64,000 nt of DNA from Paenirhizobium naphthalenivorans (GTDB lineage: Bacteria > Pseudomonadota > Alphaproteobacteria > Rhizobiales > Rhizobiaceae). The notes under the pieces were generated by a model. The model was given only the letters and a program-made list of their open reading frames with translations. It was not told the origin of the DNA and did no database searches. Positions 53,335 through 63,812 of this stretch are shown piece by piece. Position numbers and translations under genes: made by a program. The first letter of the stretch is position 1. Each line of letters opens with the position of its first letter. The stretch is taken from positions 248,001-312,000 of the forward strand of contig NZ_BJZP01000002.1 of assembly GCF_007992095.1 (NCBI RefSeq), read 5' to 3'.

Positions 53335-54285
53335 ATGCAGATGCGCACACTCGGCCGCACCGGCCTCTCCATCGCCCCGGTCATCTTCGGTGGTAATGTC
53401 TTCGGCTGGACCGCCGACGAGAAGACCTCGTTCGATCTGCTCGATGCCTTCTTCGACGCGGGCTACAACGCGATCGACACGGCCGACGTCTATTCCTCCT
53501 GGGTCGATGGCCACAAGGGCGGCGAGAGCGAGGAAATCATCGGCCGATGGCTGAAGCGCGGCCATGTCGCCCGCGACAAGGCGGTGATCGTCACCAAGGT
53601 CGGCTTCGACAACCAGGGGCGGAAGACCGGGCTTTCCGCCAAATGGATCGCGGAAGCGGCCGAGGCCTCGCTGAAGCGGCTCGGCACCGACTATATCGAT
53701 CTCTATCTCGCCCACAAACCGGACGAGGACGTGCCGATCGAGGAGACGCTGGAGGCCTTTGCCCGGCTCAAGCAGCAGGGCAAGGTGCGGGCGATCGGCT
53801 GCTCGAACTACGAGGCCAACCAGTTACAGGCTTCGCTCGACGCGGCAGCGAAAAACAACCTGCCGCGCTATGACGTCGTGCAGCCGGAATACAATCTCTA
53901 CATCCGCGACAGGTTCGAAGGGCCGCTCGCCGATCTCTGCATGCGGGAAAAGATCGGCGTCATCAGCTATTACGCGCTCGCCGCCGGCTTCCTCACCGGC
54001 AAGTATCGCAGCCTGAAGGACACAGAGGGTGCGGCGCGCAGCTATCGCGTCGGCAATTATCTCGACGACAAGGGGTTGAGGATCCTCGCCGCCCTCGACA
54101 AGGTCGCCGCCGAGACCGGTACCACGCCTGCAACCGTCGCCATCGCCTGGGTCGCCGCGCGTCCGGGCATCACCGCGCCGATCGCCTCCGCCACCAGTCT
54201 TCGCCAGCTTGACAGCCTGATCTCGGCCGGCAAACTTGAGCTCTCCCCAGCGCAGATGGCGCTACTCACCGAAGCGGGAGCGTAA
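53335..54285 (+). CDS. Aldo/keto reductase
   Basis: 316-residue NADPH-dependent oxidoreductase of the AKR11/Gsp69 type. Catalytic tetrad: Asp48, Tyr53 (AIDTADVYSSW), Lys88 (VIVTKVGF) and His126 (LYLAHKPDE). GCSNYEANQL and PEYNLYIRDRFEG follow. AGGGAG lies upstream. Seven bases separate its stop from the GNAT gene, so the two are probably one unit. Substrate unknown. Confidence 0.92.
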   Translation: MQMRTLGRTGLSIAPVIFGGNVFGWTADEKTSFDLLDAFFDAGYNAIDTADVYSSWVDGHKGGESEEIIGRWLKRGHVARDKAVIVTKVGFDNQGRKTGLSAKWIAEAAEASLKRLGTDYIDLYLAHKPDEDVPIEETLEAFARLKQQGKVRAIGCSNYEANQLQASLDAAAKNNLPRYDVVQPEYNLYIRDRFEGPLADLCMREKIGVISYYALAAGFLTGKYRSLKDTEGAARSYRVGNYLDDKGLRILAALDKVAAETGTTPATVAIAWVAARPGITAPIASATSLRQLDSLISAGKLELSPAQMALLTEAGA

Positions 54286-54292
54286 GCGAGCC

Positions 54293-54739
54293 ATGACCAT
54301 CGAAATTCGCGACGCTGAGCCTGCAGACGAAGCCGCGTGGCGCCAGCTATGGGCCAGCTACCTTACCTTCTATCATGTTGACCTGCCTCCGGAGATCACC
54401 GATCATACTTGGGCGCGCGTTCTTGATCCCTCGTCCCGGGTCGCCATGCGCGTTGCCTTCGTCGATGGCGACATGGCGGGCTTCGCCATCCATCACTTCC
54501 ACGATTCCACCTGGGCGCTGACGCCCGACTGTTATCTGGAGGATCTCTATCTCGACGAGAAATTCCGCGGCCAGGGCCTTGGCCGGGCGCTGATCGACGA
54601 CCTGATCGAGCTTGCCAAACGGAACGGCTGGTCGCGCCTCTACTGGCACACTGACCGCGACAATGCCAAGGCCCGCAAACTCTACGACACCTATGCCAAA
54701 GAAGATGGGCATGTACGCTACAGGCTGCCACTCAAGTGA
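54293..54739 (+). CDS. GNAT-family N-acetyltransferase
   Basis: 148-residue acetyl-CoA-dependent acyltransferase. Start ATG 54293; the 19-codon extension lies in the aldo/keto reductase gene. YLEDLYLDEKFRGQGLGRAL is motif A, containing RGQGLG for the CoA pyrophosphate, and WHTDRDNAKARKLYDTYA is motif B. Its stop abuts the convergent LysR stop with no gap. Substrate unknown. Confidence 0.9.
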   Translation: MTIEIRDAEPADEAAWRQLWASYLTFYHVDLPPEITDHTWARVLDPSSRVAMRVAFVDGDMAGFAIHHFHDSTWALTPDCYLEDLYLDEKFRGQGLGRALIDDLIELAKRNGWSRLYWHTDRDNAKARKLYDTYAKEDGHVRYRLPLK

Positions 54740-55630
54740 TCAGCCACTGACTTTGAAGAAGTCGATGAACGCCCTCAACGCTGACCGCATCTGCCGGCGC
54801 GAGGGGTAGTAGATGAAGAAGCCTTCGAAGGGCGGGCACCAGTCCTCAAGCACGGGGATCAGCCTCCCTTCGCGAACGTCCTCGTCGACCTTGGCGTCGA
54901 ACAGATAGGCAAGCCCCACCCCGTCGATGGCGGCGCGGCGCATTAGTCGCTGGTCGGATAGGACCAACGGCCCGCGCACGTCGACCGCGAGCATCTTGCC
55001 TGCCTTTTCCAGTTCCCAGCGATAAATCCGACCACTCGAAAACCGCCGCCGGATACAGCGGTGGTCGATCAGGTCGCCCGGCACTTGCGGGCGACCATGT
55101 TGCGCGAGATAGGCCGGAGACGCCACGATCAGACCACGCTGCAGGCCACTCGCCCGAACCGCGATCATGTCGGTTTCCAAGTGCTCCCCCAGCCTCAGGC
55201 CCGCGTCGAAGCCCTCCGCGACAATATCTTCGAAGCGGTCGTTGGTGACAACATCGAGCTCGATCTCCGGATAGGCATTGAGGAATGCTCCGAGGCGCGG
55301 GATGATCAGGTCCTCGGCCGCCAGCATTGGCATGGTGATACGCAGCGGTCCGGCGGGACGCCCGCGGCCCTCGGCAAGAGCCGTGAGCGCCGTATCAATA
55401 TCCGAGAGAGCCGGGGCCAACGTCTCAAGCAGACGCCTCCCTTCTTCGGTGGGAGCAACGCTACGCGTGGTGCGCGCCAGAAGCCGGACGCCGAGACTCT
55501 CCTCGAGAGCGGCGACAGCATGGCTGACGGCAGACGGGGCAATGCCGAGTTCGGCAGCGGCCTTGCGGAAACTGCGGGCCTCGGCGACGGTGGCCAGGAC
55601 GGCGAGTTGAGACAACTGGATCCGATTCAT
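54740..55630 (-). CDS. LysR-family transcriptional regulator
   Basis: 296 residues. N-terminal HTH (about 1-60, AVLATVAEARSFRKAAAELG, then SAVSHAVAALEESLGVRLLA), followed by a periplasmic-binding-like effector domain. Divergent from the aldo/keto reductase gene at 55787; the intergenic region carries an AATAG-N11-CTATT repeat, a T-N11-A type site. It likely regulates that gene and itself. No Shine-Dalgarno sequence stands out. Ligand unknown. Confidence 0.92.
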   Translation of the reverse strand: MNRIQLSQLAVLATVAEARSFRKAAAELGIAPSAVSHAVAALEESLGVRLLARTTRSVAPTEEGRRLLETLAPALSDIDTALTALAEGRGRPAGPLRITMPMLAAEDLIIPRLGAFLNAYPEIELDVVTNDRFEDIVAEGFDAGLRLGEHLETDMIAVRASGLQRGLIVASPAYLAQHGRPQVPGDLIDHRCIRRRFSSGRIYRWELEKAGKMLAVDVRGPLVLSDQRLMRRAAIDGVGLAYLFDAKVDEDVREGRLIPVLEDWCPPFEGFFIYYPSRRQMRSALRAFIDFFKVSG

Positions 55631-55640
55631 TGTTGCATTT

Positions 55641-55661
55641 AATAGAACAACTCTGTCTATT
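55641..55661. promoter_or_regulatory. Candidate LysR-binding site
   Basis: AATAG at 55641-55645 and CTATT at 55657-55661 form an inverted repeat with 11 bases between, the T-N11-A architecture of LysR sites. It lies 11 bases from the lysR start codon, between the two divergent genes. Confidence 0.5.
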
Positions 55662-55678
55662 TTGCATCGATTATCTGA

Positions 55679-56785
<1,107 letters not shown>

Positions 56786-56929
56786 CCGCGATCCAGGCAG
56801 GCCTGCATTTTCCTCGTATTGAGGACCGCGGAATATCACATTCTCGCGGTCTTCAACCGATCCGGTCTCCCCGCTGCATCATCAGCAGAAAGCAACGGGG
56901 CGCGCTCCACGGCAATGCTGGATCCGTAT

Positions 56930-58393
56930 TTACTGACCAGCGCCCCATTTTCCGCCCGGCGCTGTTGGCGTGGTGGCATAATATGCCCGCTTGTTCTCAT
57001 ACATCAGGTCGTCGGCCCGCTTGATCATCGATTCCATACTCTCGCCAGGCTCGCTGGTTGCCGTGCCAAGAGCGATACTAAGCGGCGCATCGGAATAGAA
57101 CTGATTGTTGATTTTCAAAAGCTCGATTATGGTTTCGACCATAGCGTGCGCAGCGTTGCGATCCGCCCCCGGCATCAGCACCGCAAATTCGTCGCCGCCA
57201 ATGCGGGTCGCATGGTTGGGCGTCGTTACAGCACTGTTCAGGACTTCGCCAAACCGCCTCAAGAGAGCGTCGCCCGCATCGTGGCCGAGCTGATCATTCG
57301 CCTCTTTCAAGCCGTTGAGATCGATCACGATCGCCGACACGGGGCGCAGCGACTTTCGCTCCAATCGGTTGAGTTCATCCGTATAGAACGCGCGGTTATG
57401 GAGTTTGGTTAAGACATCATGCTTGCCAAGGTATTCGAGGTAGGCCTCGGCCTTCTTGCGCGCTGTTATATCGGTCAAGGCGACCTGTACACGCGACCAA
57501 TCCGCCTCGTGTCCGGGAAACACCGCGAAATTGAGAAGGATATGCCGCACCGAGCCATCGAGCGCATAGTTCACCACTTCGCGGCTATGATACAATCGGC
57601 CTTCCCAGAGATCGATAAGTTGCTCGCGAAAAGGCTTTTCCATTTCACCGCGAAAGATCTCACTCTGGTTCAGCAAGAGTGTCTGCCGGTCGGGCGCACC
57701 GAAGAGATCCAGGGTCGCCGTGTTAACGTCGAGCACCCGTATCTCCGCCATGCACTGGCGCACGAATTCCGGATGGACATCCGTGAACACGCGAAAATCA
57801 ACAATCCCACGCGCCCGAACCTCCTCTATCAGGCTGTGGATGCCACTGAAGTCCTCGATCCAAAGCGAAACCGGGGAGTGTTCAAAAACGCCTTCAGCGT
57901 AGCGCCGGTTTTCCAGTTCGGCGCGCCTTGCCTCTTCCCGCTCGGTAACGTTCTCGGTCGTAATCAAAAGGCGACCGAGGGATGCTTCGTATCCGGGCAT
58001 GACAGAGCCGCGCAGCTGGATGTCCAGCCTTTGGCCCGACACCGTATAGTTCACGGCACTGCCGGTGAATTCTGTCTTCCCATCCCACAATTCCGCCAGT
58101 TCGTTTACATGGGTCTCCAGCATGTCGTCACGGAAGATCTTTTCGAGATTGGCCGTAAGGTGTTCTATGGAGGTTGCCTCGAACAGCTCCAGCGTCTTGG
58201 GGTTGACCCGCAAGATCCGAATTCTTGACGAGCATTCGGCAACGCGTGCGAGGTCTTCTTTCAAGAAGGAGCGAATGTCGCTGACACCGGCCGCGCGCCA
58301 GTTATCAAACTGCGCCTTTACGCCGCTGAAATCCTCGATCCACATCGCGGTCGGCGCGAGTTCAAAAATATCGGCGTCCAGGGAACCAGTCAT
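56930..58393 (-). CDS. Tandem PAS-type sensor GGDEF diguanylate cyclase
   Basis: About 487 residues. Two related sensor modules: residues near 10-150 (APTAMWIEDFSGVKAQFDNW ... RVNPKTLELFEA) and near 170-315 (SPVSLWIEDFSGIHSLIEEV ... DVNTATLDLFGA), so one copy seems to have arisen by duplication. The GGDEF domain follows with IDLNGLKEANDQLGHDAGDA and RIGGDEFAVLMPG. No inhibitory RxxD site directly before GGDEF (PNHATR). ATG 58393 preferred over the TTG one codon upstream. No membrane helices. Makes cyclic di-GMP; the PAS ligand is unknown. Confidence 0.9.
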   Translation of the reverse strand: MTGSLDADIFELAPTAMWIEDFSGVKAQFDNWRAAGVSDIRSFLKEDLARVAECSSRIRILRVNPKTLELFEATSIEHLTANLEKIFRDDMLETHVNELAELWDGKTEFTGSAVNYTVSGQRLDIQLRGSVMPGYEASLGRLLITTENVTEREEARRAELENRRYAEGVFEHSPVSLWIEDFSGIHSLIEEVRARGIVDFRVFTDVHPEFVRQCMAEIRVLDVNTATLDLFGAPDRQTLLLNQSEIFRGEMEKPFREQLIDLWEGRLYHSREVVNYALDGSVRHILLNFAVFPGHEADWSRVQVALTDITARKKAEAYLEYLGKHDVLTKLHNRAFYTDELNRLERKSLRPVSAIVIDLNGLKEANDQLGHDAGDALLRRFGEVLNSAVTTPNHATRIGGDEFAVLMPGADRNAAHAMVETIIELLKINNQFYSDAPLSIALGTATSEPGESMESMIKRADDLMYENKRAYYATTPTAPGGKWGAGQ

Positions 58394-58543
58394 CAAATAC
58401 GGCCTAGCTGAAAGTTGGATCTGCCAAACAATCTTTGGCGGGCGCGATTTGCCAACAAGTTATGCGTCAATAGTTAACCGTCTCCTTATGAAAGCTAACT
58501 ACGAAATGCAGCAAAACACCCAAAACATCGTGGATAGATAAAG

Positions 58544-58570
58544 ATAAGGGCGGTGATCAGCCGCCCTTAT
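58544..58570 (-). terminator. Terminator of pheST
   Basis: Perfect 10-bp arms ATAAGGGCGG / CCGCCCTTAT with a 7-base loop, starting 12 bases after the pheT stop on the minus strand and followed by CTTTATCT. Fits an intrinsic terminator. Confidence 0.8.
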
Positions 58571-58582
58571 ATGCACCAACAA

Positions 58583-61006
58583 TCAGGCCCTGAGCGTCCC
58601 ACCGGTGGTCTTTTCGACATTGCCAACGATCTTCTTGGTCAGCGCGTCGAAGTCGTCATCGGTCAGCGTCTTGTCGACCGGCTGGATCAGCACTTCGATG
58701 GCCACCGATTTCTTGCCCTCGCCGACGGAAGCGCCCTCAAAGATGTCGAAGACGTTGACGCCGGTAATCAGCTTGCGGTCGGCGCTTGTCGCCGCCTTGA
58801 TGATCGCACCGGCCTCAACCGTCTTCCCGACGACGAAGGCAAAGTCGCGCTTGACCATCTGGAAGGGTGAGAGATCTAGCGCTGGCTTGGTGCGTGTGGC
58901 TTTCTTCTTCGGCTCCGGCATGGCGTCGACATAGACCTCGAAGCCACAAAGGACACCAGACACGTCGAGCGCCTCAAGGGTCTTCGGATGGAATTCGCCG
59001 AAATGGCCGATCACCACCTTCGGGCCCATTTTGATCGTGCCGGAACGGCCCGGATGATACCAGGCCGGACCACCCTGCTCGACCTGGACATTCGACATAG
59101 GCAGGCCGCAGGCCTCCAGGACGGCAAGCGCATCGGCCTTGGCGTCATAGACGTCGACCGGCTTGCCGCCGCCCTTCGTCGTGTTCGACCACATGCGGCC
59201 GGCGCCAGCGAGCGAGGCCGTGCCGCGACGGATGCCGCCGGCCACGCGCCGCTGGCCTTCGGGCTTGTCGCTCTCATAAGTGCCGGAAACTTCGAAGATC
59301 GCGACATCGCCGAAGCCGCGGTCAACATTGCGTTGGGCGGCAGAGAGAAGGCCCGGCAGCAACGAGGGGCGCATGTCCGACATGTCGGCGGCGATCGGGT
59401 TTGCGAGCTTCAGCGCTCGGCTTCCGCCGCCAAACAACTTGGCTTGTTCTTCAGAGATGAAGGACCAGGTGACGGCCTCCAGCATGCCGCGCGAGGCCAG
59501 CGCCCGCTTGGCGGTGCGGGTACGGATCTGCAACGGGGTGAGAATTTTACCGTTGACGGAACCGATCGGTGCGAGCGGCGCGGGTCTGATATTGTCAACG
59601 CCATGAACGCGCATGACTTCTTCAACTAGATCGGCCTTGCCGTCGACGTCCGGACGCCAGGAGGGAACCGCGACAGAAACGGTCTCGCCATCGCCGGACA
59701 CCTCGAAGCCGAGGCCGGTTAGGATCTGGCGCGCCTCGTCATTCGAAACGGTCAGGCCAGTCAGGCGCTTCACTTCCGAGAAGGGGAAGTCGACGACCTT
59801 GCGGTCAAAACCCTTGTAGCCGACGACTTTGGCCTTAGCGGCTGTGCCGCCGCACATCGAAAGCACCAGTTCGGTGGTGCGCTCGAGACCGGGCATCATG
59901 TATTCCGGGTCGACGCCACGCTCGAAACGGTAGCGCGCATCGGTGATGATGCCCTGGCTGCGACCAGTCTTGGCGATGTTGATCGGATCCCACAAGGCGG
60001 ATTCGATCAGCACCTCGGTGGTATTCTCGTCGCAGCCCGAGTGCTCACCACCCATGATGCCGCCGATCGATTCCGGACCATTGTCGTCGGCGATGATGAC
60101 GTTGGTCGGGTTGAGCTTGTAGGTACGGGTGTCGAGCGCCAGGATTTCCTCACCCTCGCGGGCACGACGAACGATCAGCGCGCCCTTGACTTTCTGGGCG
60201 TCGAAGACGTGCATCGGACGCCCCTGATCGAAGGTCATATAGTTGGTGACGTCGACCAGCGCCGAGATCGGACGAAGGCCGATGGCCAGCAGCCGCTGCT
60301 GCATCCAGCGCGGGCTCGGCCCGTTCTTCACGCCGCGCACCAGGCGATAGGCGAAGCCCGGGCAGAGCTTCTCGTCGTCGAGCACGATCTTCACTTCGAT
60401 CGGCGTTTCGCCATCGGTCTTGAACTCGGGCGCCTTCGGCTGCCTGAGCTTGCCCAGGCCGGAGGCAGCGAGATCGCGAGCAATGCCGAAGACGCTCGTG
60501 CAATCGGGACGGTTCGGCGTCAGATTGATCTCGATGACCGGATCGTCGAGGCCGGCATAGGAGGCGAAAGGCGCTCCAACCGGCGCGTCCTCGGGCAAGT
60601 CGATGATGCCGTCGTGGTTGTCCGACATGTTGAGCTCCTTTTCGGAGCACATCATGCCGTGGCTTTCGACGCCGCGGATCTTGCCAACGGCAAGCGTGAC
60701 ATCGATGCCCGGAACATAGGTGCCGGGCCGGGCGAGCGCGCCGATCAGCCCAGCGCGCGCATTCGGCGCACCGCAGACGATCTGCACCGACTTGCCGTCA
60801 CCGGCATCGACGGTGAGAACCTTCAGCCGGTCGGCTTCGGGGTGCTTTTCAGCGGTGAGGATCTTGGCGATGACGAAGGGTTTGTAGGCAGCCTTGTCGT
60901 CGACGTCCTCGACCTCGAGGCCGATCGCGGTCAGCCGCTCGCAAATCTCGTCGAGCGTGGCGTCGGTTTCCAAGTGATCCTTGAGCCAAGAGAGTGTGAA
61001 TTTCAT
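58583..61006 (-). CDS. pheT: Phenylalanyl-tRNA synthetase beta subunit
   Basis: 807 residues, beta chain of the alpha2-beta2 enzyme that charges tRNA-Phe. Domains in order: EMAP-like tRNA-binding domain (about 38-150), B3/B4 editing domain, B5 domain and a C-terminal anticodon-binding FDX-ACB domain (about 710-800). [20 protein letters not shown] and the editing-site region [20 protein letters not shown] are recognisable. AGGAGG precedes the ATG. Thirteen bases after pheS; they are co-transcribed. Confidence 0.97.
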   Translation of the reverse strand: MKFTLSWLKDHLETDATLDEICERLTAIGLEVEDVDDKAAYKPFVIAKILTAEKHPEADRLKVLTVDAGDGKSVQIVCGAPNARAGLIGALARPGTYVPGIDVTLAVGKIRGVESHGMMCSEKELNMSDNHDGIIDLPEDAPVGAPFASYAGLDDPVIEINLTPNRPDCTSVFGIARDLAASGLGKLRQPKAPEFKTDGETPIEVKIVLDDEKLCPGFAYRLVRGVKNGPSPRWMQQRLLAIGLRPISALVDVTNYMTFDQGRPMHVFDAQKVKGALIVRRAREGEEILALDTRTYKLNPTNVIIADDNGPESIGGIMGGEHSGCDENTTEVLIESALWDPINIAKTGRSQGIITDARYRFERGVDPEYMMPGLERTTELVLSMCGGTAAKAKVVGYKGFDRKVVDFPFSEVKRLTGLTVSNDEARQILTGLGFEVSGDGETVSVAVPSWRPDVDGKADLVEEVMRVHGVDNIRPAPLAPIGSVNGKILTPLQIRTRTAKRALASRGMLEAVTWSFISEEQAKLFGGGSRALKLANPIAADMSDMRPSLLPGLLSAAQRNVDRGFGDVAIFEVSGTYESDKPEGQRRVAGGIRRGTASLAGAGRMWSNTTKGGGKPVDVYDAKADALAVLEACGLPMSNVQVEQGGPAWYHPGRSGTIKMGPKVVIGHFGEFHPKTLEALDVSGVLCGFEVYVDAMPEPKKKATRTKPALDLSPFQMVKRDFAFVVGKTVEAGAIIKAATSADRKLITGVNVFDIFEGASVGEGKKSVAIEVLIQPVDKTLTDDDFDALTKKIVGNVEKTTGGTLRA

Positions 61007-61019
61007 TTGTCTTTCCTCC

Positions 61020-62105
61020 TTACGCGCTCAAACCGCCGAACAGGGTCGGCACATCGAGCGGGCGGAAGCCGTAATGGCTCATCCAGCGCACATCGGCATT
61101 GAAGAAATCGCGCAGGTCCGGCATGCCGTATTTCAGCATGGCGATACGGTCGAGCCCCATGCCCCAAGCAAAACCCTGGTACTCGTCCGGATCGAGACCG
61201 CCAGCGCGCAGCACGTTCGGATGAACCATGCCGCAGCCAAGAATTTCCATCCAGTCGGAGCCTTCGCCGAACTTGACGATCGGGCCGGAGGAGCGGTCGC
61301 ACTGGATGTCGACCTCGAAGCTCGGCTCCGTGAAGGGAAAGAAGGAGGGGCGGAAGCGCATCACGACATTGTCGACCTCGAAGAAGGCCTTGCAGAATTC
61401 CTCAAGGACCCAGCGCAGATGGCCGACATTCGCCGTCTTGTCGATCACCAGGCCTTCAACCTGATGGAACATCGGCGAATGGGTCGCGTCGCTGTCCTGA
61501 CGATAGGTCTTGCCGGGAATGACGATGCGGATCGGCGGCTTCTGAGCCTCCATGGTACGCACCTGCACCGGCGAAGTATGGGTTCGCAGAACCTTGCGCT
61601 CACCGTTGTCATCGGGCTCTAGGAAGAAGGTGTCGTGCATCTCGCGGGCCGGATGGCCCTCGGGGAAATTCAGCGCGGTGAAATTATAGTAATCGGTCTC
61701 GATATCTGGACCTTCGGCGATCGAGAATCCCATATCGGCGAAGATCGCGGTGATCTCGTCGACGATCTGGCTAATCGGATGGATACGGCCGCGTTCGGCG
61801 GGCGAGGAGCGGACGGGCAGTGAGACATCAACGGTCTCGGCCTTCAGCCGAGCGGTGATGGCGGCGTCCTTCAGCTCGGTCTTGCGTGCGGCGATCTTCT
61901 CCGTGACATCAATCTTCAACGCATTGATCGCTGCGCCGCGCGTCTGGCGCTCTTCCGGCGTCATCGAGCCCAGCGTCTTGAGGAGTTCGGAGACCGACCC
62001 CTTCTTGCCAAGCGCTGCGACACGAACCGCCTCGATATCCGCTTCGGTGTCGGCTGCGGCGATGTCGGCGAGAAGCGCCATTTTCAAACTGTCGAGATCG
62101 GACAT
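61020..62105 (-). CDS. pheS: Phenylalanyl-tRNA synthetase alpha subunit
   Basis: 361 residues, catalytic subunit of class II PheRS. N-terminal coiled-coil (1-90, contacts tRNA), then the catalytic core: motif 2 [20 protein letters not shown], and motif 3 [20 protein letters not shown]. The [10 protein letters not shown] segment lines the phenylalanine pocket. AGGAAA precedes the ATG. An intrinsic terminator lies between rplT and this gene, so pheS probably has its own promoter. Confidence 0.97.
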   Translation of the reverse strand: MSDLDSLKMALLADIAAADTEADIEAVRVAALGKKGSVSELLKTLGSMTPEERQTRGAAINALKIDVTEKIAARKTELKDAAITARLKAETVDVSLPVRSSPAERGRIHPISQIVDEITAIFADMGFSIAEGPDIETDYYNFTALNFPEGHPAREMHDTFFLEPDDNGERKVLRTHTSPVQVRTMEAQKPPIRIVIPGKTYRQDSDATHSPMFHQVEGLVIDKTANVGHLRWVLEEFCKAFFEVDNVVMRFRPSFFPFTEPSFEVDIQCDRSSGPIVKFGEGSDWMEILGCGMVHPNVLRAGGLDPDEYQGFAWGMGLDRIAMLKYGMPDLRDFFNADVRWMSHYGFRPLDVPTLFGGLSA

Positions 62106-62167
62106 GTCCGTTTCCTGCCTCTAGAACCTCCGTCGGCAGTAAAGCCGCGGCATGACGACAAAATGAA

Positions 62168-62198
62168 AAACCCGCGCTAGCCCTGCCAGCGCGGGTTT
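62168..62198 (-). terminator. Terminator between rplT and pheS
   Basis: 11-bp arms AAACCCGCGCT / AGCGCGGGTTT with a 9-base loop. On the minus strand the second arm runs into TTTTTCATTTTG, a proper T tract. It ends the rpmI-rplT transcript; no Phe-rich leader peptide is seen, so attenuation of pheST is not supported. Confidence 0.88.
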
Positions 62199-62238
62199 CC
62201 CAACAATATCTTTTTACAAAAGCTTGGGAAGCGCTGGC

Positions 62239-62643
62239 TTACTTGACCGCGCTTTCAAACTCGTTGGCCGTACCGGCGTCCTTGAGGTAGGCCAGCGCCT
62301 TCTTGGCGGCAGCAACCAGGGAGCCGAAGGCTTCCGGCTCATGGATGGCCATGTCGGAGAGAACCTTGCGGTCAACTTCGATGCCAGCCTTGTTCAGGCC
62401 GTCGATGAAGCGGCCGTAGGTCAAGCCGTGTTCGCGAACAGCAGCGTTGATACGCTGGATCCACAGAGCGCGGAAGTTGCGCTTGTTGACCTTGCGGTCG
62501 CGATAGGCGAATGCCTTCGAACGATCAACAGCTGCCTTTGCTGCGCGGATCGTGTTCTTGCGGCGGCCGTAGAAGCCCTTGGCTGCCTTGAATACCTTGT
62601 TGTGCTTGGCGCGGGAAGTTACGCCACGTTTTACGCGTGCCAT
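62239..62643 (-). CDS. rplT: 50S ribosomal protein L20
   Basis: 134 residues, rRNA-binding protein needed early in 50S assembly. [20 protein letters not shown] and the [20 protein letters not shown] stretch are L20 signatures. GGAGATC precedes the ATG. Directly downstream of rpmI (39 bases). In other bacteria L20 can repress its own operon; I did not identify the L20 mRNA site here. Confidence 0.97.
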   Translation of the reverse strand: MARVKRGVTSRAKHNKVFKAAKGFYGRRKNTIRAAKAAVDRSKAFAYRDRKVNKRNFRALWIQRINAAVREHGLTYGRFIDGLNKAGIEVDRKVLSDMAIHEPEAFGSLVAAAKKALAYLKDAGTANEFESAVK

Positions 62644-62682
62644 GTCATGATCTCCTTAGATGATCCAAAAAGCGAAGGGGTC

Positions 62683-62886
62683 TCAGAGACCGTTCGGCAG
62701 GTAGTTCTTGATGACCTTCTTGCCGTCAGCTTCGGCGAGAACCATCGTGCCGCGTGCATCGCGGATGAACTTGTTGGACCGTTTGATCATGCCGTGACGC
62801 TTGCCGGCGGCAGCCGCGAGGACTTTGCCGGTGGCAGTGATCTTGAACCGCTTTTTGGCGGAGGATTTCGTCTTCATCTTGGGCAT
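62683..62886 (-). CDS. rpmI: 50S ribosomal protein L35
   Basis: 67 residues. Start at 62886 gives [20 protein letters not shown], the invariant L35 beginning; the longer frame to 63069 is rejected because it crosses the promoter and terminator region. [20 protein letters not shown] is typical. A promoter (-35 TTGCGC, -10 TATAAG) and a leader hairpin lie ahead of it. Followed by rplT. Confidence 0.97.
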   Translation of the reverse strand: MPKMKTKSSAKKRFKITATGKVLAAAAGKRHGMIKRSNKFIRDARGTMVLAEADGKKVIKNYLPNGL

Positions 62887-62947
62887 TTTGCTACTCCATT
62901 TTTCTTGTATCGAGAACGGACAGACGACGCCCGTTTTCAAGCATAAA

Positions 62948-62979
62948 GAACGGCCACGGCATGCCCTGCCGGACCGTTC
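62948..62979 (-). promoter_or_regulatory. Leader hairpin at the start of the rpmI-rplT mRNA
   Basis: Minus-strand GAACGG ... CCGTTC outer arms (6 bp) enclosing CGGCA ... TGCCG inner arms. It begins about ten bases after the -10 box, thus at or near the 5' end of the transcript. Possibly a ribosomal-protein leader for feedback control; role inferred. Confidence 0.55.
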
Positions 62980-62988
62980 GGACGCGCG

Positions 62989-63017
62989 CTTATAACCGCA
63001 GATGGATAAAAGCGCAA
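62989..63017 (-). promoter_or_regulatory. Promoter of rpmI-rplT
   Basis: Minus strand: -35 TTGCGC (63017-63012), exact 17-base spacer, -10 TATAAG (62994-62989). Lies after the infC terminator and about 100 bases before the rpmI ATG, so rpmI-rplT can be expressed apart from infC. Confidence 0.65.
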
Positions 63018-63039
63018 CGGGGGTTCGACGCGATCGACC

Positions 63040-63068
63040 AAAATGCAAATGCCGCCCAGTGGACGGCA
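63040..63068 (-). terminator. Terminator of infC
   Basis: Minus strand stem TGCCGTCC-ACT-GGGCGGCA (one G-T pair) followed by TTTGCATTTT, 28 bases beyond the infC stop. Confidence 0.8.
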
Positions 63069-63095
63069 CAGCAGCAAAGGCCGATCAGCCTGACT

Positions 63096-63632
63096 TCACT
63101 TCGGTGCGAGCACCATCATCATCTGCCGACCTTCGAGCTTCGGCTCGGCCTCGACCTTGGCGATGGCGACGGTATCTTCCTTGACCTGCAGCAAGAGCTT
63201 CATACCAAGCTCCTGGTGGGCCATTTCACGGCCACGAAACTTGAGCGTCACTTTGACCTTGTCACCCTCTTCGAAGAAGCGGTTCATGGCCTTCATCTTC
63301 ACCTCATAATCATGGGTGTCGATATTGGGACGCATCTTAATTTCCTTGACCTCGACGATCTTCTGCTTCCTGCGCGCTTCGGCCGCCTTCTTCTGATTGG
63401 CGAATTTCAGCTTGCCCAGGTCCAGGATCTTGCAGACCGGCGGCTCGGCATTGGGCGAAATCTCGACGAGGTCGAGACCCACCTCTTCCGCCATTCTGAT
63501 AGCCTCGTCCGTCGGCACGATACCTAGGTTCTGGCCTTCGTCATTGATGAGCTGGACCCGGGGAATCCGGATTTCCCGATTGGAGCGCGGCCCTTCCTTG
63601 GTGGGGGCTTCGGCTTTGAAAGGTCTGCGAAT
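63096..63632 (-). CDS. infC: Translation initiation factor IF-3, ATT start
   Basis: 178 residues. No ATG fits the N-terminus: the family start [20 protein letters not shown] begins after ATT at 63632-63630, with AGGAG nine bases upstream. An AUU start is the classic self-regulation device of infC, since IF-3 itself rejects non-standard starts. N-terminal domain has [21 protein letters not shown]-terminal domain has [20 protein letters not shown] and [10 protein letters not shown]. An ATG-based start at about 63518 would cut off 38 residues. A TTGACT hexamer (63728-63723) could be its -35 box. Confidence 0.95.
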   Translation of the reverse strand: MRRPFKAEAPTKEGPRSNREIRIPRVQLINDEGQNLGIVPTDEAIRMAEEVGLDLVEISPNAEPPVCKILDLGKLKFANQKKAAEARRKQKIVEVKEIKMRPNIDTHDYEVKMKAMNRFFEEGDKVKVTLKFRGREMAHQELGMKLLLQVKEDTVAIAKVEAEPKLEGRQMMMVLAPK

Positions 63633-63812
63633 GGTCGTATTCTCCTAAACAGTTGCACAATACAGCAACGCCCTGACGCGCCATCTCGCGCGCAAAGGCT
63701 ATTTGTCTATTGCCGTTTTATAAGTCAATAACACGCTTCAGATCGAAAATCACCTGCTGTCCGTCACTTCGCGAATCTGTTTTACCAGGCGGCATAGCCA
63801 AGGGAGCCTGCC

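Noticed and set aside
60041-61102. 353-codon plus-strand frame opposite pheT
   Set aside because: Shadow of pheT; low-complexity translation and no leader.
62106-62238. Leader-peptide attenuator for pheST
   Set aside because: The terminator is real, but no Phe-rich short frame or alternative antiterminator pairing was found between rplT and pheS.
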